From Clostridiales bacterium COT073_COT-073 (GTDB lineage Bacteria > Bacillota > Clostridia > Lachnospirales > Vallitaleaceae), in NCBI GenBank assembly GCA_003858485.1, contig RQYD01000016.1, positions 1-64,000 on the forward strand: 64,000 bases of DNA, read 5' to 3'. This document shows positions 45,463 through 53,286 of the stretch, in pieces. Below the pieces are notes generated by a model. The model made no database searches and was not told where the DNA came from. It was given only the letters and a program-made list of their open reading frames with translations. The translations under genes were made by a program, and so were the position numbers. The stretch's first letter is position 1. Every line of letters starts with the position of its first letter.

Positions 45463-45980
45463 CAGCGCATGCCCTCCAGTAAGTGTACTTTCACAATTTT
45501 ATGATCAGTATCAACATCGAGTACGCAATCGGGAATGACCGGAATCAAAATTTCGCCGCCGTCGGGAGTGGTCACTGCATACACATCATTGGCGCCGGTT
45601 TCAATCACATCGGTTAGTTCCCCCAAATGCTCACCTTCATCGGTTATCACCTGGGCACCAATAATTTCAAAAATATAATATTCGCCCTCTTCCAATTCCA
45701 GTGCCTGACTGCGTGGGATTTGCAAAAATGCCCCGCGCAGCATTTGGGCAGCATTAACATCAGCAATTTCCTTAAAATCAATCAAAAAACCCTCTTTAAA
45801 AGGGTTGATTGCTTTGATCGTCAATAATTTCTGGCACCCGCCCGCCAGTTCGGCCATCACCTGATTTAATTCATAAAAACGTTGCCTGTTTTCGGTCATC
45901 GGCAAAACTTTAACCGTTCCCTTCAGTCCGTGGGTGGTGGTGATCTTGCCAACTACCACCATATCATTACTAATTCGCAT
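45462..45980 (-). CDS. rimM: 16S rRNA processing protein RimM
   Basis: The 172-aa protein has the RimM N-terminal beta-barrel (VVVGKITTTHGLKGTVKVLPMT) and PRC-barrel C-terminus (EYYIFEIIGAQVITDEGE, GEILIPVIPDCVLDVD). It assists 30S maturation. It is translationally coupled to trmD by a 1-base overlap. The usual upstream partners rpsP and the KH-domain gene are absent; a 505-bp non-coding gap lies upstream instead. Confidence 0.95.
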   Translation of the reverse strand: MRISNDMVVVGKITTTHGLKGTVKVLPMTENRQRFYELNQVMAELAGGCQKLLTIKAINPFKEGFLIDFKEIADVNAAQMLRGAFLQIPRSQALELEEGEYYIFEIIGAQVITDEGEHLGELTDVIETGANDVYAVTTPDGGEILIPVIPDCVLDVDTDHKIVKVHLLEGMR

Positions 45981-46364
45981 GGTTTTCCTCTATTCTGATT
46001 GATTTTTATCCTTTTTAGCTACTTACTACCGCCTTTTGACATTATTTTGTCACTTCTGTGCAAAAAATGCTTTTACAGCACCTATTTCGTCAAAAGGCTT
46101 CGGAGTTTCGTTCGGGCATACAGCCAGCGATTACGCCCCGCTTTCGCAGTCCATGTCTGTCAAAGCACTCCGCATTTCTATACGGGGTACACAGCTGTAA
46201 AATCATGCCAAAAAGCTGAGTGATCAACTCAGCTCTCTGTCTGGAAAGACGAACTAAAATTCCGGTCAATCACTGCTTTCGCATTTCATTTTACTATAAA
46301 ATAATAAATTTGGCAATGATTCCGTAAATTTAAAATACCGTTTATAAAAAAATAATGGAAAGTG
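45981..46364. other. Non-coding gap upstream of rimM
   Basis: Contains a perfect 8-bp hairpin AGCTGAGT/ACTCAGCT at 46214-46234 and repeat-like wording (CGCTTTCGCAG) near 46140. The rimM-trmD promoter should lie here on the minus strand. No gene is supported. Confidence 0.4.
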
Positions 46365-46430
46365 ATAATCTTTGCCTGCTTTTGGATGTAGTTTCTTTGG
46401 CAAGAAGATCGGCTTATATAAAGGCAGAAA
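46365..46430. repeat. 66-bp direct repeat, left copy flanking hipBA
   Basis: Matches 47960-48025 at 62 of 66 positions with no gap. It lies just beyond the hipA terminator, so the two copies bracket the complete hipBA module. Confidence 0.85.
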
Positions 46431-46470
46431 ACCAGCGGTACTGACCTTTGCCGACTGACCGCTGGTTTTT
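46428..46470 (-). terminator. Terminator after hipA
   Basis: AAAACCAGCGGT pairs with ACCGCTGGTTTT across a loop containing CTTTGCCG. The same hairpin, slightly altered, follows the GH92 gene at 53223-53266. Confidence 0.75.
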
Positions 46471-46485
46471 ATTTTCCTTTAAAAA

Positions 46486-47613
46486 TCAATCTGCCCGAAT
46501 ATATTTTTCCAAATCGTGCTTTACGATTGCTTCTACTTCTCTCATAATCTCTTTGGCTTTTGCCATATCCAATTTGGCTTTGCCAGCTACTTCCAGAATA
46601 TCGGAAGCAGATGGATTTTTCCCCTGTCCATTGATGGTAGTGGCATGCTCTCCGCCAATCGAATAACTGTAAGTCAAATCATACGCCGGTGCCAGCCGCC
46701 ATTGATTCTCCTCTTTTTCATAAAGAAAAGAAAAATTCTTGGAATGATCATCCCGATTGTGGGCAAAGATATTAAAGCACATCAGGCGAAACATTTTTTC
46801 TACTTGCAAATAACTTTTGGTCAACTTTAAAGTCAGTTGCATTAAAATATGGTAATCCAGATTCGGAATGCGATGTGTTGTTTCCAGCAAACCACTGACC
46901 GAAACCATATGTATTTTTTTCTTTTTTCTCCTGTCAAAACGTTTGGTGGCAAAATATCCCTCATGATACTTAGATGGTAGTAATCTTGTTTCTGACATTT
47001 CAATTCCACATTTTTGGGCACAACAGGCGTAATCATATTCCATTTTGCCAATTCCGCTCTGATCATAAGTTGATGGAAATTTGATAATCCAATCCTCATC
47101 ATCTATTTTTTGAAAAATCTTTGGTCTGGCTCCACCGGAAGAACCACCCAAAGCAAATAAAGTATCAATATCCTTACTGTCTTCCCCTTGTAATAAATCC
47201 TTACAGCTTTGTGCCAGTTCGTCAAAATCAATTCCCTCTATCTCCGCAGCAAGCTCTATGGCCGGAATATACTCCAGTGCTCCCATTCCGGAATTGCCGA
47301 CCACTGCCAGACGATAAAGGTTTGTGATTTCTGATAGTGCTAATCCATTTCTTTGCATCATTCTATCAACCAGTAGCCTGCCCCAGCCATCCGGCAAACT
47401 GTCTGCAAACACTCCAAACAACCCCTCAAAAGGATCATAGCTCCTTGGAAAAAAAACTTCTTTCTTTAATGGCAGCGAAAAAGGGCTGATGGCAAAGCCA
47501 TGTTCCAGCCACTCTTCATCATAAGCAAAGGCAATCCGGTAATCTCTCCCGGCAGCTAAGGTTCCAACCGTCTGCCCATAGGCCACAACCTGTATTACTT
47601 TACTTTCCCTCAT
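46486..47613 (-). CDS. hipA: HipA-type serine/threonine kinase toxin
   Basis: The 375-aa protein has the N-terminal HipA subdomain (VVAYGQTVGTLAAG, PFEGLFGVFADSLPDGWGRLL) and a HipA kinase core: GGSSGGARPK (about residue 152) as the glycine-rich loop, catalytic-loop HNRDDHSKNFSF (about 290) and the metal-binding APAYDLTYS. Known HipA toxins phosphorylate aminoacyl-tRNA synthetases and induce dormancy. The upstream hipB-like gene overlaps by 14 bp, with AGGAGGTGA for hipA inside it. The last 28 residues recur at the end of the GH92 protein encoded 6 kb away. Confidence 0.9.
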   Translation of the reverse strand: MRESKVIQVVAYGQTVGTLAAGRDYRIAFAYDEEWLEHGFAISPFSLPLKKEVFFPRSYDPFEGLFGVFADSLPDGWGRLLVDRMMQRNGLALSEITNLYRLAVVGNSGMGALEYIPAIELAAEIEGIDFDELAQSCKDLLQGEDSKDIDTLFALGGSSGGARPKIFQKIDDEDWIIKFPSTYDQSGIGKMEYDYACCAQKCGIEMSETRLLPSKYHEGYFATKRFDRRKKKKIHMVSVSGLLETTHRIPNLDYHILMQLTLKLTKSYLQVEKMFRLMCFNIFAHNRDDHSKNFSFLYEKEENQWRLAPAYDLTYSYSIGGEHATTINGQGKNPSASDILEVAGKAKLDMAKAKEIMREVEAIVKHDLEKYIRAD

Positions 47614-47884
47614 CTATCACCTCCTGAATGGAGCGGTATCCTCTCTTTACAAAAAGTTCGTCAAAATCATCTTCATACCCCAGTACAAAGGCAATCTTCA
47701 CCAGTGAGCTTAAAGAAATTTCACCCAAACGTTCAAAGCGTTTAATCGAACCTAAACTGACATCTGACATTTGGCTAAGCTGCTTTTGTGTGATCTTTTT
47801 CTCCTTTCGTCTTTGGCTCACTCTGTTGGCTAAATCACTATTTATATCCCCGGGCGAACGCAAAAAATTAAATCGCTTATTCAT
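47600..47884 (-). CDS. hipB: HipB-type helix-turn-helix antitoxin
   Basis: The 94-aa start at 47884 (MNKRFNFLRS) is set by the promoter, whose -10 ends eight bases before the ATG. The HTH spans KKITQKQLSQMSDVSLGSIKRFERLGE (about residues 28-54, an XRE/Cro type; longer upstream reading is excluded because it would cross the promoter). HipB antitoxins bind HipA and repress the operon. Overlap with hipA is 14 bp. No Shine-Dalgarno sequence precedes the start, consistent with leaderless translation. Confidence 0.88.
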   Translation of the reverse strand: MNKRFNFLRSPGDINSDLANRVSQRRKEKKITQKQLSQMSDVSLGSIKRFERLGEISLSSLVKIAFVLGYEDDFDELFVKRGYRSIQEVIDEGK

Positions 47885-47891
47885 AGTTAAT

Positions 47892-47940
47892 ATTTTAGTC
47901 TTTTCATGTGTTTTTGTCAAGAAAAAGATAATATAATATC
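47892..47940 (-). promoter_or_regulatory. hipBA promoter with upstream palindrome
   Basis: TTGACA (47915-47920) and TAAAAT (47892-47897) with a 17-bp spacer. Six bases upstream of the -35 is GATAATATAATATC (47927-47940), a near-palindrome. The same promoter-plus-palindrome block, 34 of 38 bases identical, lies at 50967-50999. Confidence 0.82.
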
Positions 47941-47959
47941 TCTTTCTAAATAGAAAATA

Positions 47960-48025
47960 ATAATCTTTGCCTGCTTTTGGATGTGGTTTCTTTGGCAAAA
48001 AGATCAGCTTATATAAAGACAGAAA
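47960..48025. repeat. 66-bp direct repeat, right copy flanking hipBA
   Basis: The partner of 46365-46430, differing at four positions. It ends one base before the stop codon of the lipoprotein gene at 48027-49124. Confidence 0.85.
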
Positions 48026-48026
48026 G

Positions 48027-49124
48027 TCACTGCTTGCGTTCAAAGAAATATCTGACTCGCCCGTTATCCGTATGTTGTGTCAGGATTCCGTAATTTTCTT
48101 TGATCAGATAGAAAGTTTCACTTTCCGGTAAGTCGGAAAAAACCAATAGTTGCTTTGATTTTCGGTCATAAATACAGGGAGTATGCTTAAAAATATTACG
48201 CCAACTAACAAAGTATTCATTGGCATGCAGCCGGTCAATGGATTTTATGGTGGAAACAATAGGCTGATTGGTGATCAAGTCTTTTAAATGAAAACGGGTG
48301 AGCAGTTCTTTATAATCCGGTTGGTTTTCAATGCCATAAATGTGGTTACCGGTGGCGGCAATATCCCTTAAATCAATGGTTACATCAATACTTTGCCCGC
48401 CAAGAGTAGTGATTTTTTTGTATTCCTTATTTTCGTTGTGTGTGAAAAAAGCAACTTGATCTTGATATAAAAAAGGATTTTGAGCATTTTCCACTCTCTT
48501 TATCGGCTTCCGGTCTTTTAAATTGATGCTGTATAGAGCGACCGACCGACTACCGTCGGCATTGGTATGGAAGCGATCAAACCAAAGGGTATCCCCCAAC
48601 AGGAGAACATCATTATAGCTTGCGTAGATAGGATAGCCGCTGACAGGGTCGATTTCTTCAAGAATGATTTCAAACAATTGACTATCCTGCAGGGAATATG
48701 CATAAAGACCGACGGGCAGGAGAGATTCCTTATGAACATCATCCCGAAAAATTCGTAAAATCAGATAATCATCATTTAGAGCAGATATACCTACATTTTG
48801 CCCTTCGGGAAAGGATGTCAGTGATTGATAATCATTGGTTTCAAAGTTATAAAATCCAAACTCCTGCTCTAAATAATAATTCCCTGTTTTGGATAGGTAT
48901 AGAAGGGCAGTGGACTTATCGCATAGATAAAGGCAGCCTGCGTTATATTCCTTTAGTTTAGCAGGAATTTCTATTTTTCGATACTCGATTTTACCGCCAA
49001 TATCATTGACAGCAGGCAAGAAATCATAGTGTTCCTGTATGCTGATCGGGATTTCATACTTTTCCTTACAGGCGGATAAGGAAAAAATAAGCAAAAACAA
49101 AATTAAAGGGATTATTTTTTTCGT
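48027..49124 (-). CDS. Lipoprotein of unknown function, tandem paralogue 2, with non-standard start
   Basis: The frame opens after a TGA at 49127. Read from the first codon, ACG at 49124, it gives (M)KKIIPLILFLLIFSLSAC, a textbook lipoprotein signal with lipobox LSAC; the first usual start codon is TTG at 49100, which would remove both lysines. I therefore place the start at 49124 with doubt; no clear ribosome binding site is present. The 365-residue product aligns along its whole length with the upstream paralogue (KIEYRKI, GFYNFET, NDVLLLGDTLWFD, AQNPF, CIYDRKSK, IKENYGIL). The repetitive strand-rich pattern suggests a beta-propeller. Function unknown. Confidence 0.7.
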   Translation of the reverse strand, partial: TKKIIPLILFLLIFSLSACKEKYEIPISIQEHYDFLPAVNDIGGKIEYRKIEIPAKLKEYNAGCLYLCDKSTALLYLSKTGNYYLEQEFGFYNFETNDYQSLTSFPEGQNVGISALNDDYLILRIFRDDVHKESLLPVGLYAYSLQDSQLFEIILEEIDPVSGYPIYASYNDVLLLGDTLWFDRFHTNADGSRSVALYSINLKDRKPIKRVENAQNPFLYQDQVAFFTHNENKEYKKITTLGGQSIDVTIDLRDIAATGNHIYGIENQPDYKELLTRFHLKDLITNQPIVSTIKSIDRLHANEYFVSWRNIFKHTPCIYDRKSKQLLVFSDLPESETFYLIKENYGILTQHTDNGRVRYFFERKQ

Positions 49125-50239
49125 TCAAAAAAATAGATATCTTTCGATTGATAGCCGGGTAGAAGTTGAAATAAAATTCCGTAATTTTCTTTTATTAAAA
49201 AGCGATTATTACCTTCCGGTAAATTGGAAAAAACCAGGATTTTTTGTGTCTTTCTATCATAGATACAAGGGACATGGTCAGCATAATTGTTCCAGCTGAC
49301 AAAAAAATCGGTTGCTTTGAGAGAAGCGACAATGTTAGAGGAATTACAGGAAGCGAGAATCTTATCTGTACTCATATCTTTTATAATAAAGCGATATAGA
49401 AGCTCCTTATAATCGGGTTTATGTTCTATGCAGTAAAAGTTATCCTGAAAAGGGGCAATACCTTTTAAATCTTCGGCTGAAACTTTTGTCGTTTGTCCGT
49501 CAAGAGAACAGAAAACCTTATATTCCCAATTTTCATCATGAACAAAGAAATGGACTTGATTTTTGTAATAGAAAGGATTTTGGGCATTTTCCTCTATTTT
49601 TTGCGGTTTTAAGTCCTTTAAATCAGTACAGTACAAATCAACAAGAATTTTGCCGGAGTCATTGGCATAAAAGTCGTCAAACCAAAGAGTATCTCCCAGT
49701 AAAAGAACATCGTTATAATTTTCGTATTCCACTTGCTTACTTTCGGAATCAATGGAAAATAGATGAACGCAGAATAAGTGATTTTCATGAAGAGAATATG
49801 CGTAAATTCCCTCTGCGACAGACGACGAGCTTTGGCTGTCGGGAAGAAATTGGGCATTGAGACCGAAAAATTTCAAGATAATATAATTCTCATTTATAGC
49901 ACATACACCGGACGAGAGATTTTCGGGCAATGAAAAGAGGAATTGATATTCTCCGGTATCAAAGTTATAAAAGCCATATTCCTTATCCAAATAGGTCTTT
50001 TCGTCATACAAACAGGTAAGAAGGGTTGATTTATCATAAAGTTTCGTGTAGGAAGCTTTATAGCCTTTTAATGTATCAGGCAGCATAATTTTCCGATACT
50101 CGATTTTACCGTCGATGTCCGTGGGGGATAGAAGGGAGTCGTAATATTCTGTTAAACTCACCGGAACAGTATAATCATGGCAAGAAGGTATAAAAAGAGC
50201 TATCAATAAAAGAAGAAGCGAACACATATAATTTTTCAT
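49112..50239 (-). CDS. Lipoprotein of unknown function, tandem paralogue 1
   Basis: The 375-aa protein starts with a lipoprotein signal, MKNYMCSLLLLLIALFIPSC, with Cys20 as lipidation site. AAGGGGGT precedes the ATG. It shares GKIEYRKI, YGFYNFDTGEYQ, YNDVLLLGDTLWFDDFY, ENAQNPF, CIYDRKTQKILVFSNLPEG and FLIKENYGIL with the next gene, so the two arose by tandem duplication. The stop codon lies inside the first codons of the second gene. No known domain is recognised. Confidence 0.78.
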   Translation of the reverse strand: MKNYMCSLLLLLIALFIPSCHDYTVPVSLTEYYDSLLSPTDIDGKIEYRKIMLPDTLKGYKASYTKLYDKSTLLTCLYDEKTYLDKEYGFYNFDTGEYQFLFSLPENLSSGVCAINENYIILKFFGLNAQFLPDSQSSSSVAEGIYAYSLHENHLFCVHLFSIDSESKQVEYENYNDVLLLGDTLWFDDFYANDSGKILVDLYCTDLKDLKPQKIEENAQNPFYYKNQVHFFVHDENWEYKVFCSLDGQTTKVSAEDLKGIAPFQDNFYCIEHKPDYKELLYRFIIKDMSTDKILASCNSSNIVASLKATDFFVSWNNYADHVPCIYDRKTQKILVFSNLPEGNNRFLIKENYGILFQLLPGYQSKDIYFFERKK

Positions 50240-50584
50240 AAAATTACCCCCTTAATATAGGAAAGGAAATACCTCACTTGCAGATAGTTTTAGATTACTA
50301 ACTCAACTTTACTGCTTGCAACTACTCACGCCTGATTTGAAAAAATATTATTTATTTCCCTCCTTTCTTGTAATAAAAAGATGTGCAGAATTGATTTTTT
50401 TGTTCAAATCAGCACAATATATTGATATTACAATGCCTTCAAAACAATATGCTGCCAAATTTATTTTTTTGATCAATATTTTTCATATTTTCAGAAAAAT
50501 ATGTTTTATTATTAGATAATAACATATTTACTCCAAAAGAGTCAAATAAACAAAATTTTATCTTTATATATAACTCTATATATA
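50240..50584. other. AT-rich intergenic region
   Basis: No gene is supported. ACTCAACTTTACTGC at 50300 is a fragment resembling the terminal repeat of the dispersed palindromes. Confidence 0.4.
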
Positions 50585-50766
50585 ACTCAACTTTCCCATA
50601 GTCTTTTTAGATCTATCCCACTCCGGGGAGCGGGCACATATCACCCTGTCGAAAAACTTCGTTTTTCTGCCCGGCTAGGCAACATGCCTTTCGCCACTTA
50701 CTTCGTAAGATGGCTTGCGCAGCACATGCCAAAAAAGACCGCTTCTGGGAACATGGGAAAATTGAG
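50585..50766. repeat. Palindromic dispersed element, copy B
   Basis: The 182-bp element has ACTCAACTTTCCCA at the left and TGGGAAAATTGAG at the right, AGTCTTTTT/AAAAAAGAC inside, a CCCACTCCGGGGAGCGGG hairpin, and CGCCACTTACTTCGTAAGATGGCTT in the centre (quoted in part: TTACTTCGTAAGATGG). It is collinear with the reverse complement of copy A at 14012-14241. Confidence 0.7.
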
Positions 50767-50802
50767 CATCTTATTTTTAAAACCTTTATTCTTCAAATTT
50801 AT

Positions 50803-50844
50803 AAAACCTGCAAGCAGTAACGATTGTCGCTTCTTACAGGTTTT
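50803..50844 (-). terminator. Terminator of the small transcription unit
   Basis: On the minus strand AAAACCTGTAAG pairs with CTTGCAGGTTTT (12 bp with one G-U) around a loop with an inner GCGACAATCGT mini-stem. It lies 26 bases after the 15-codon ORF. Confidence 0.7.
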
Positions 50845-50869
50845 TATTTCCTGCCAATATCCGGTTATA

Positions 50870-50917
50870 TCATTTTTCCATAAGTCGCTCTTCCCATAGT
50901 TCAATGACATTCGGCAT
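50870..50917 (-). CDS. 15-aa peptide ORF in a complete small transcription unit
   Basis: The ORF encodes MPNVIELWEERLMEK. It has an excellent ribosome binding site (AAAAGGAG, eight bases from the ATG), a near-consensus promoter upstream and a hairpin terminator downstream, giving an RNA of roughly 140 bases. It resembles no family I know; the IELWEER wording is faintly like the start of the ECF sigma factor at 52529-53083 (IVELYWERKE). It may be a real small protein, a dual-function RNA, or the remnant of a longer gene. Its promoter block is shared with hipBA. Confidence 0.55.
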   Translation of the reverse strand: MPNVIELWEERLMEK

Positions 50918-50943
50918 GATTTCTTCTCCTTTTTTGTACCTTT

Positions 50944-50992
50944 ATTGTAATCGGATTTCGGGATTTTGTCAATAAAGGGATAATATATTATC
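50944..50992 (-). promoter_or_regulatory. hipBA-like promoter and palindrome before the 15-aa ORF
   Basis: TTGACA (50967-50972) and TACAAT (50944-50949), spacer 17 bp. GATAATATATTATC (50979-50992), a perfect 14-bp palindrome, stands six bases upstream of the -35, the same distance as at hipBA. The block abuts the stop codon of the anti-sigma gene. Confidence 0.8.
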
Positions 50993-52529
50993 TCTTTCTA
51001 ACTTCCAGATAATAATGCGGCTTATTTAAATCCAGTTCTACCTTAGTAATACCGGTCGCCAAATCAAAGCCAAAGTTTTGAGTCACGATTTCAATTTCAT
51101 CATAACCGGAGATGGAAGCACTCTGCTTGGTAAATAAAAGTTCAGACCCCAGCTCCGTTGCCAAATCATAACCTCGCCTTTTTTTATTTTTCCCAATATA
51201 ATCCTGACTGCCCTGCCGGAACATTGCGGCATCTACCTGAATACTCTGCCCGGCCGGAATGCTCACCTCAAAAGCAAAGTAAATGATACGGCCCTGGTGC
51301 AAAACAGCCGAAAAAATATCCTCCAGCACTCCACCATCATAACGCTTCACCGGAAACTCTCCCAGCCAGCCATTGGCATCCAGCAATTCTGCCACTAAAT
51401 TATGGTGTAACTCCAGTGAAACCTCCGGTGCTTTGGCTTTTTCGGTCATTATTTCTTCCTCTGCCAAGGCTCTTTTATTCCTGTCAACCTTTAGCAATTC
51501 CAAAATTATTTCGCCCAAATTCGATTCAAAGCGTGTGACCGTACAGCCCAGGTCATTTAGCTCTTTGCCGGCGTCACAACTACCATCGGTATAGCCCTGA
51601 ATAGTATAATTCTTCAAATCTTCACCCATCACAATCACATAGGCATCCTCCGGCGATTGATTCCTTTTATCCATATCCGGCCGATAGCAAATACCGCCCT
51701 TTGTTCTGGAACAAATACCATCATCATTCATTGTAATACCATTCATGCCATAACTAAACACATAGGTCTTATGAAAATCAATTTGAAAATTCATACTTAA
51801 TGTCGGATTAACGGCTTCCTTATCCTGACTATACTCATAATCATGAAGTTTATAAACTGTCACTGGAATATCCATTGCCGGAAATTCATCAAAGGCGGAA
51901 TGAAAATAATGCTTATCGCCAAGCAAAGTTTGAAACTCCGCAAAATTGCTTAGAGAAGTGAAAGTTCCTTTTTCCTTTCTTTCTTTTCCAACCTGAAGCC
52001 ATTCATAACTATGAAAATCCGGTCCCGGATTTAAAAGCGGTGAAATGGCCTGTCCATTAATGCTAATATCAGGATAATGCCTTAGGTCACGGAGATTTCC
52101 AATCCAGGGGTAAAAAAGTGTTAGCTTCTGATTTTCAGCTGACGAATTAGTCAGGGTATAGCTATCGGTTATTTTCGCTGCCGTACCGACTTCCGCTAAC
52201 TTTATTTCCTCATAATAAACCTCAAAATCAAAATCAATATTTCTAATCGCGGTTACTTCACTCAAATTTCCCTGAGCCGACAGTGGCAGTACCGGCCCGA
52301 TATAGTTCATATAACTTAAATTATTATCTCCACCATCTCCGCTTTTTCCACCAACATGGTTCAGCAAATACACTCCGCCAAGCACCAACATCAAACTGGC
52401 GGCAATCGCTGACATCCACTTTGCCCACTGCCCTATGCCCGGAGTTTTCTTTTGCCCGCCTGCTTTGGCTTCATGGATAAATTCAGCACCAGCTTCCCCA
52501 ATCTTATCCAGCAAATCATTTGTTTTCAT
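50988..52529 (-). CDS. Membrane-anchored putative anti-sigma factor
   Basis: The 513-aa protein has a short cytoplasmic N-terminus (DLLDKIGEAGAEFIHEA), one membrane helix (WMSAIAASLMLVLGGVYLL, about residues 38-56) and a large extracellular region of about 450 residues with no domain I recognise. Its ATG overlaps the stop of the ECF sigma gene (TAATG), the usual arrangement for an anti-sigma factor that tethers its sigma at the membrane until a signal is sensed outside. The N-terminus is shorter than a zinc-binding anti-sigma domain and lacks its His/Cys motif. Confidence 0.75.
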   Translation of the reverse strand: MKTNDLLDKIGEAGAEFIHEAKAGGQKKTPGIGQWAKWMSAIAASLMLVLGGVYLLNHVGGKSGDGGDNNLSYMNYIGPVLPLSAQGNLSEVTAIRNIDFDFEVYYEEIKLAEVGTAAKITDSYTLTNSSAENQKLTLFYPWIGNLRDLRHYPDISINGQAISPLLNPGPDFHSYEWLQVGKERKEKGTFTSLSNFAEFQTLLGDKHYFHSAFDEFPAMDIPVTVYKLHDYEYSQDKEAVNPTLSMNFQIDFHKTYVFSYGMNGITMNDDGICSRTKGGICYRPDMDKRNQSPEDAYVIVMGEDLKNYTIQGYTDGSCDAGKELNDLGCTVTRFESNLGEIILELLKVDRNKRALAEEEIMTEKAKAPEVSLELHHNLVAELLDANGWLGEFPVKRYDGGVLEDIFSAVLHQGRIIYFAFEVSIPAGQSIQVDAAMFRQGSQDYIGKNKKRRGYDLATELGSELLFTKQSASISGYDEIEIVTQNFGFDLATGITKVELDLNKPHYYLEVRKR

Positions 52530-53083
52530 TAAAAGCCCTCCTTTATCAGCTGTGCCCGAAGTTTGCCTCTGGTTCGGTGCAGCATTGACATGACTTTACT
52601 TTGCGAAAAGCCAAATTGCTCAGAAATCGCTTTAATGGAATCCATGTACCAATACCTGCACAGAAAGACCCGACGCTCGGTTTCCGGCAGGCTCTTTAAA
52701 AAGTCATTAAACCACCTGACCCATTCCCGGCTCTCCATTTCCTTTTCCACATTGTTGCTGCCGGCCACACAATCTTCCAGTTCCTCCAGCACCAAAGCCA
52801 TTTCACCGCCGCCCCGTTTCTCAGCTTGATATTTACGCCAGCAGTCAATCGAAATGCGACGAGTTATCTTGCCCAAAAAAGCAGACAAAAGCGTAGGACG
52901 ATGAGGTGGCATCGTATTCCAGGCAGCATGGTAAGTATCATTCACACATTCGCTGGCATCCTCATGATTTGCCAGAATGTTGTAAGAAATGCTGCTTAAA
53001 TAACTGCCATATTTGGCAGCCGTTTCGACAATTGCAATTTCCTTCCGTTCCCAATATAATTCAACAATCTGCTCATCATTCAT
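52529..53083 (-). CDS. ECF-type RNA polymerase sigma factor
   Basis: The 184-aa protein has sigma region 2 (LSSISYNILANHEDASECVNDTYHAAWNT), including the helix that melts the -10, and region 4 (LPETERRVFLCRYWYMDSIKAISEQFGFSQSKVMSMLHRTRGKLR, quoted in part: FGFSQSKVMSMLHRTRGKL) with the -35-binding HTH. The start has AGGAGGTG. It is the first gene of a two-gene operon with the membrane anti-sigma factor. Target genes are unknown; autoregulation is usual for the class. Confidence 0.9.
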   Translation of the reverse strand: MNDEQIVELYWERKEIAIVETAAKYGSYLSSISYNILANHEDASECVNDTYHAAWNTMPPHRPTLLSAFLGKITRRISIDCWRKYQAEKRGGGEMALVLEELEDCVAGSNNVEKEMESREWVRWFNDFLKSLPETERRVFLCRYWYMDSIKAISEQFGFSQSKVMSMLHRTRGKLRAQLIKEGF

Positions 53084-53222
53084 CCCAGCACCTCCTTTTA
53101 ATATTTCTTAGCCCCTGTACCTATCTACTCGCAAGATTTTGGCTTTTATTGCATAAAAAATAAAAATTTTTATTTTTCTATTTTCCGGTTTTTCTCTGTT
53201 AGAAAAAGATTGCTAATGGCAG

Positions 53223-53266
53223 CAAAACAGCGGTATCGACCTTTGCCGATTGACCGCTGTTTTTTA
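53223..53266 (-). terminator. Terminator after the GH92 gene (hipA-type copy)
   Basis: AAAACAGCGGT pairs with ACCGCTGTTTT around a loop with CTTTGCCG. Sequence, loop and position relative to the stop codon match the hairpin after hipA at 46428-46470. Confidence 0.75.
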
Positions 53267-53286
53267 TTTTATCTGTGCTCGTTTAA

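Noticed and set aside
47885-48043. Longer hipB start giving 147 residues
   Set aside because: The extra 53 codons would span the hipBA promoter and the 66-bp direct repeat.
50316-50519. 67-codon plus-strand frame in the gap after the lipoprotein genes
   Set aside because: Very AT-rich and Phe/Ile-dominated, with no ribosome binding site.
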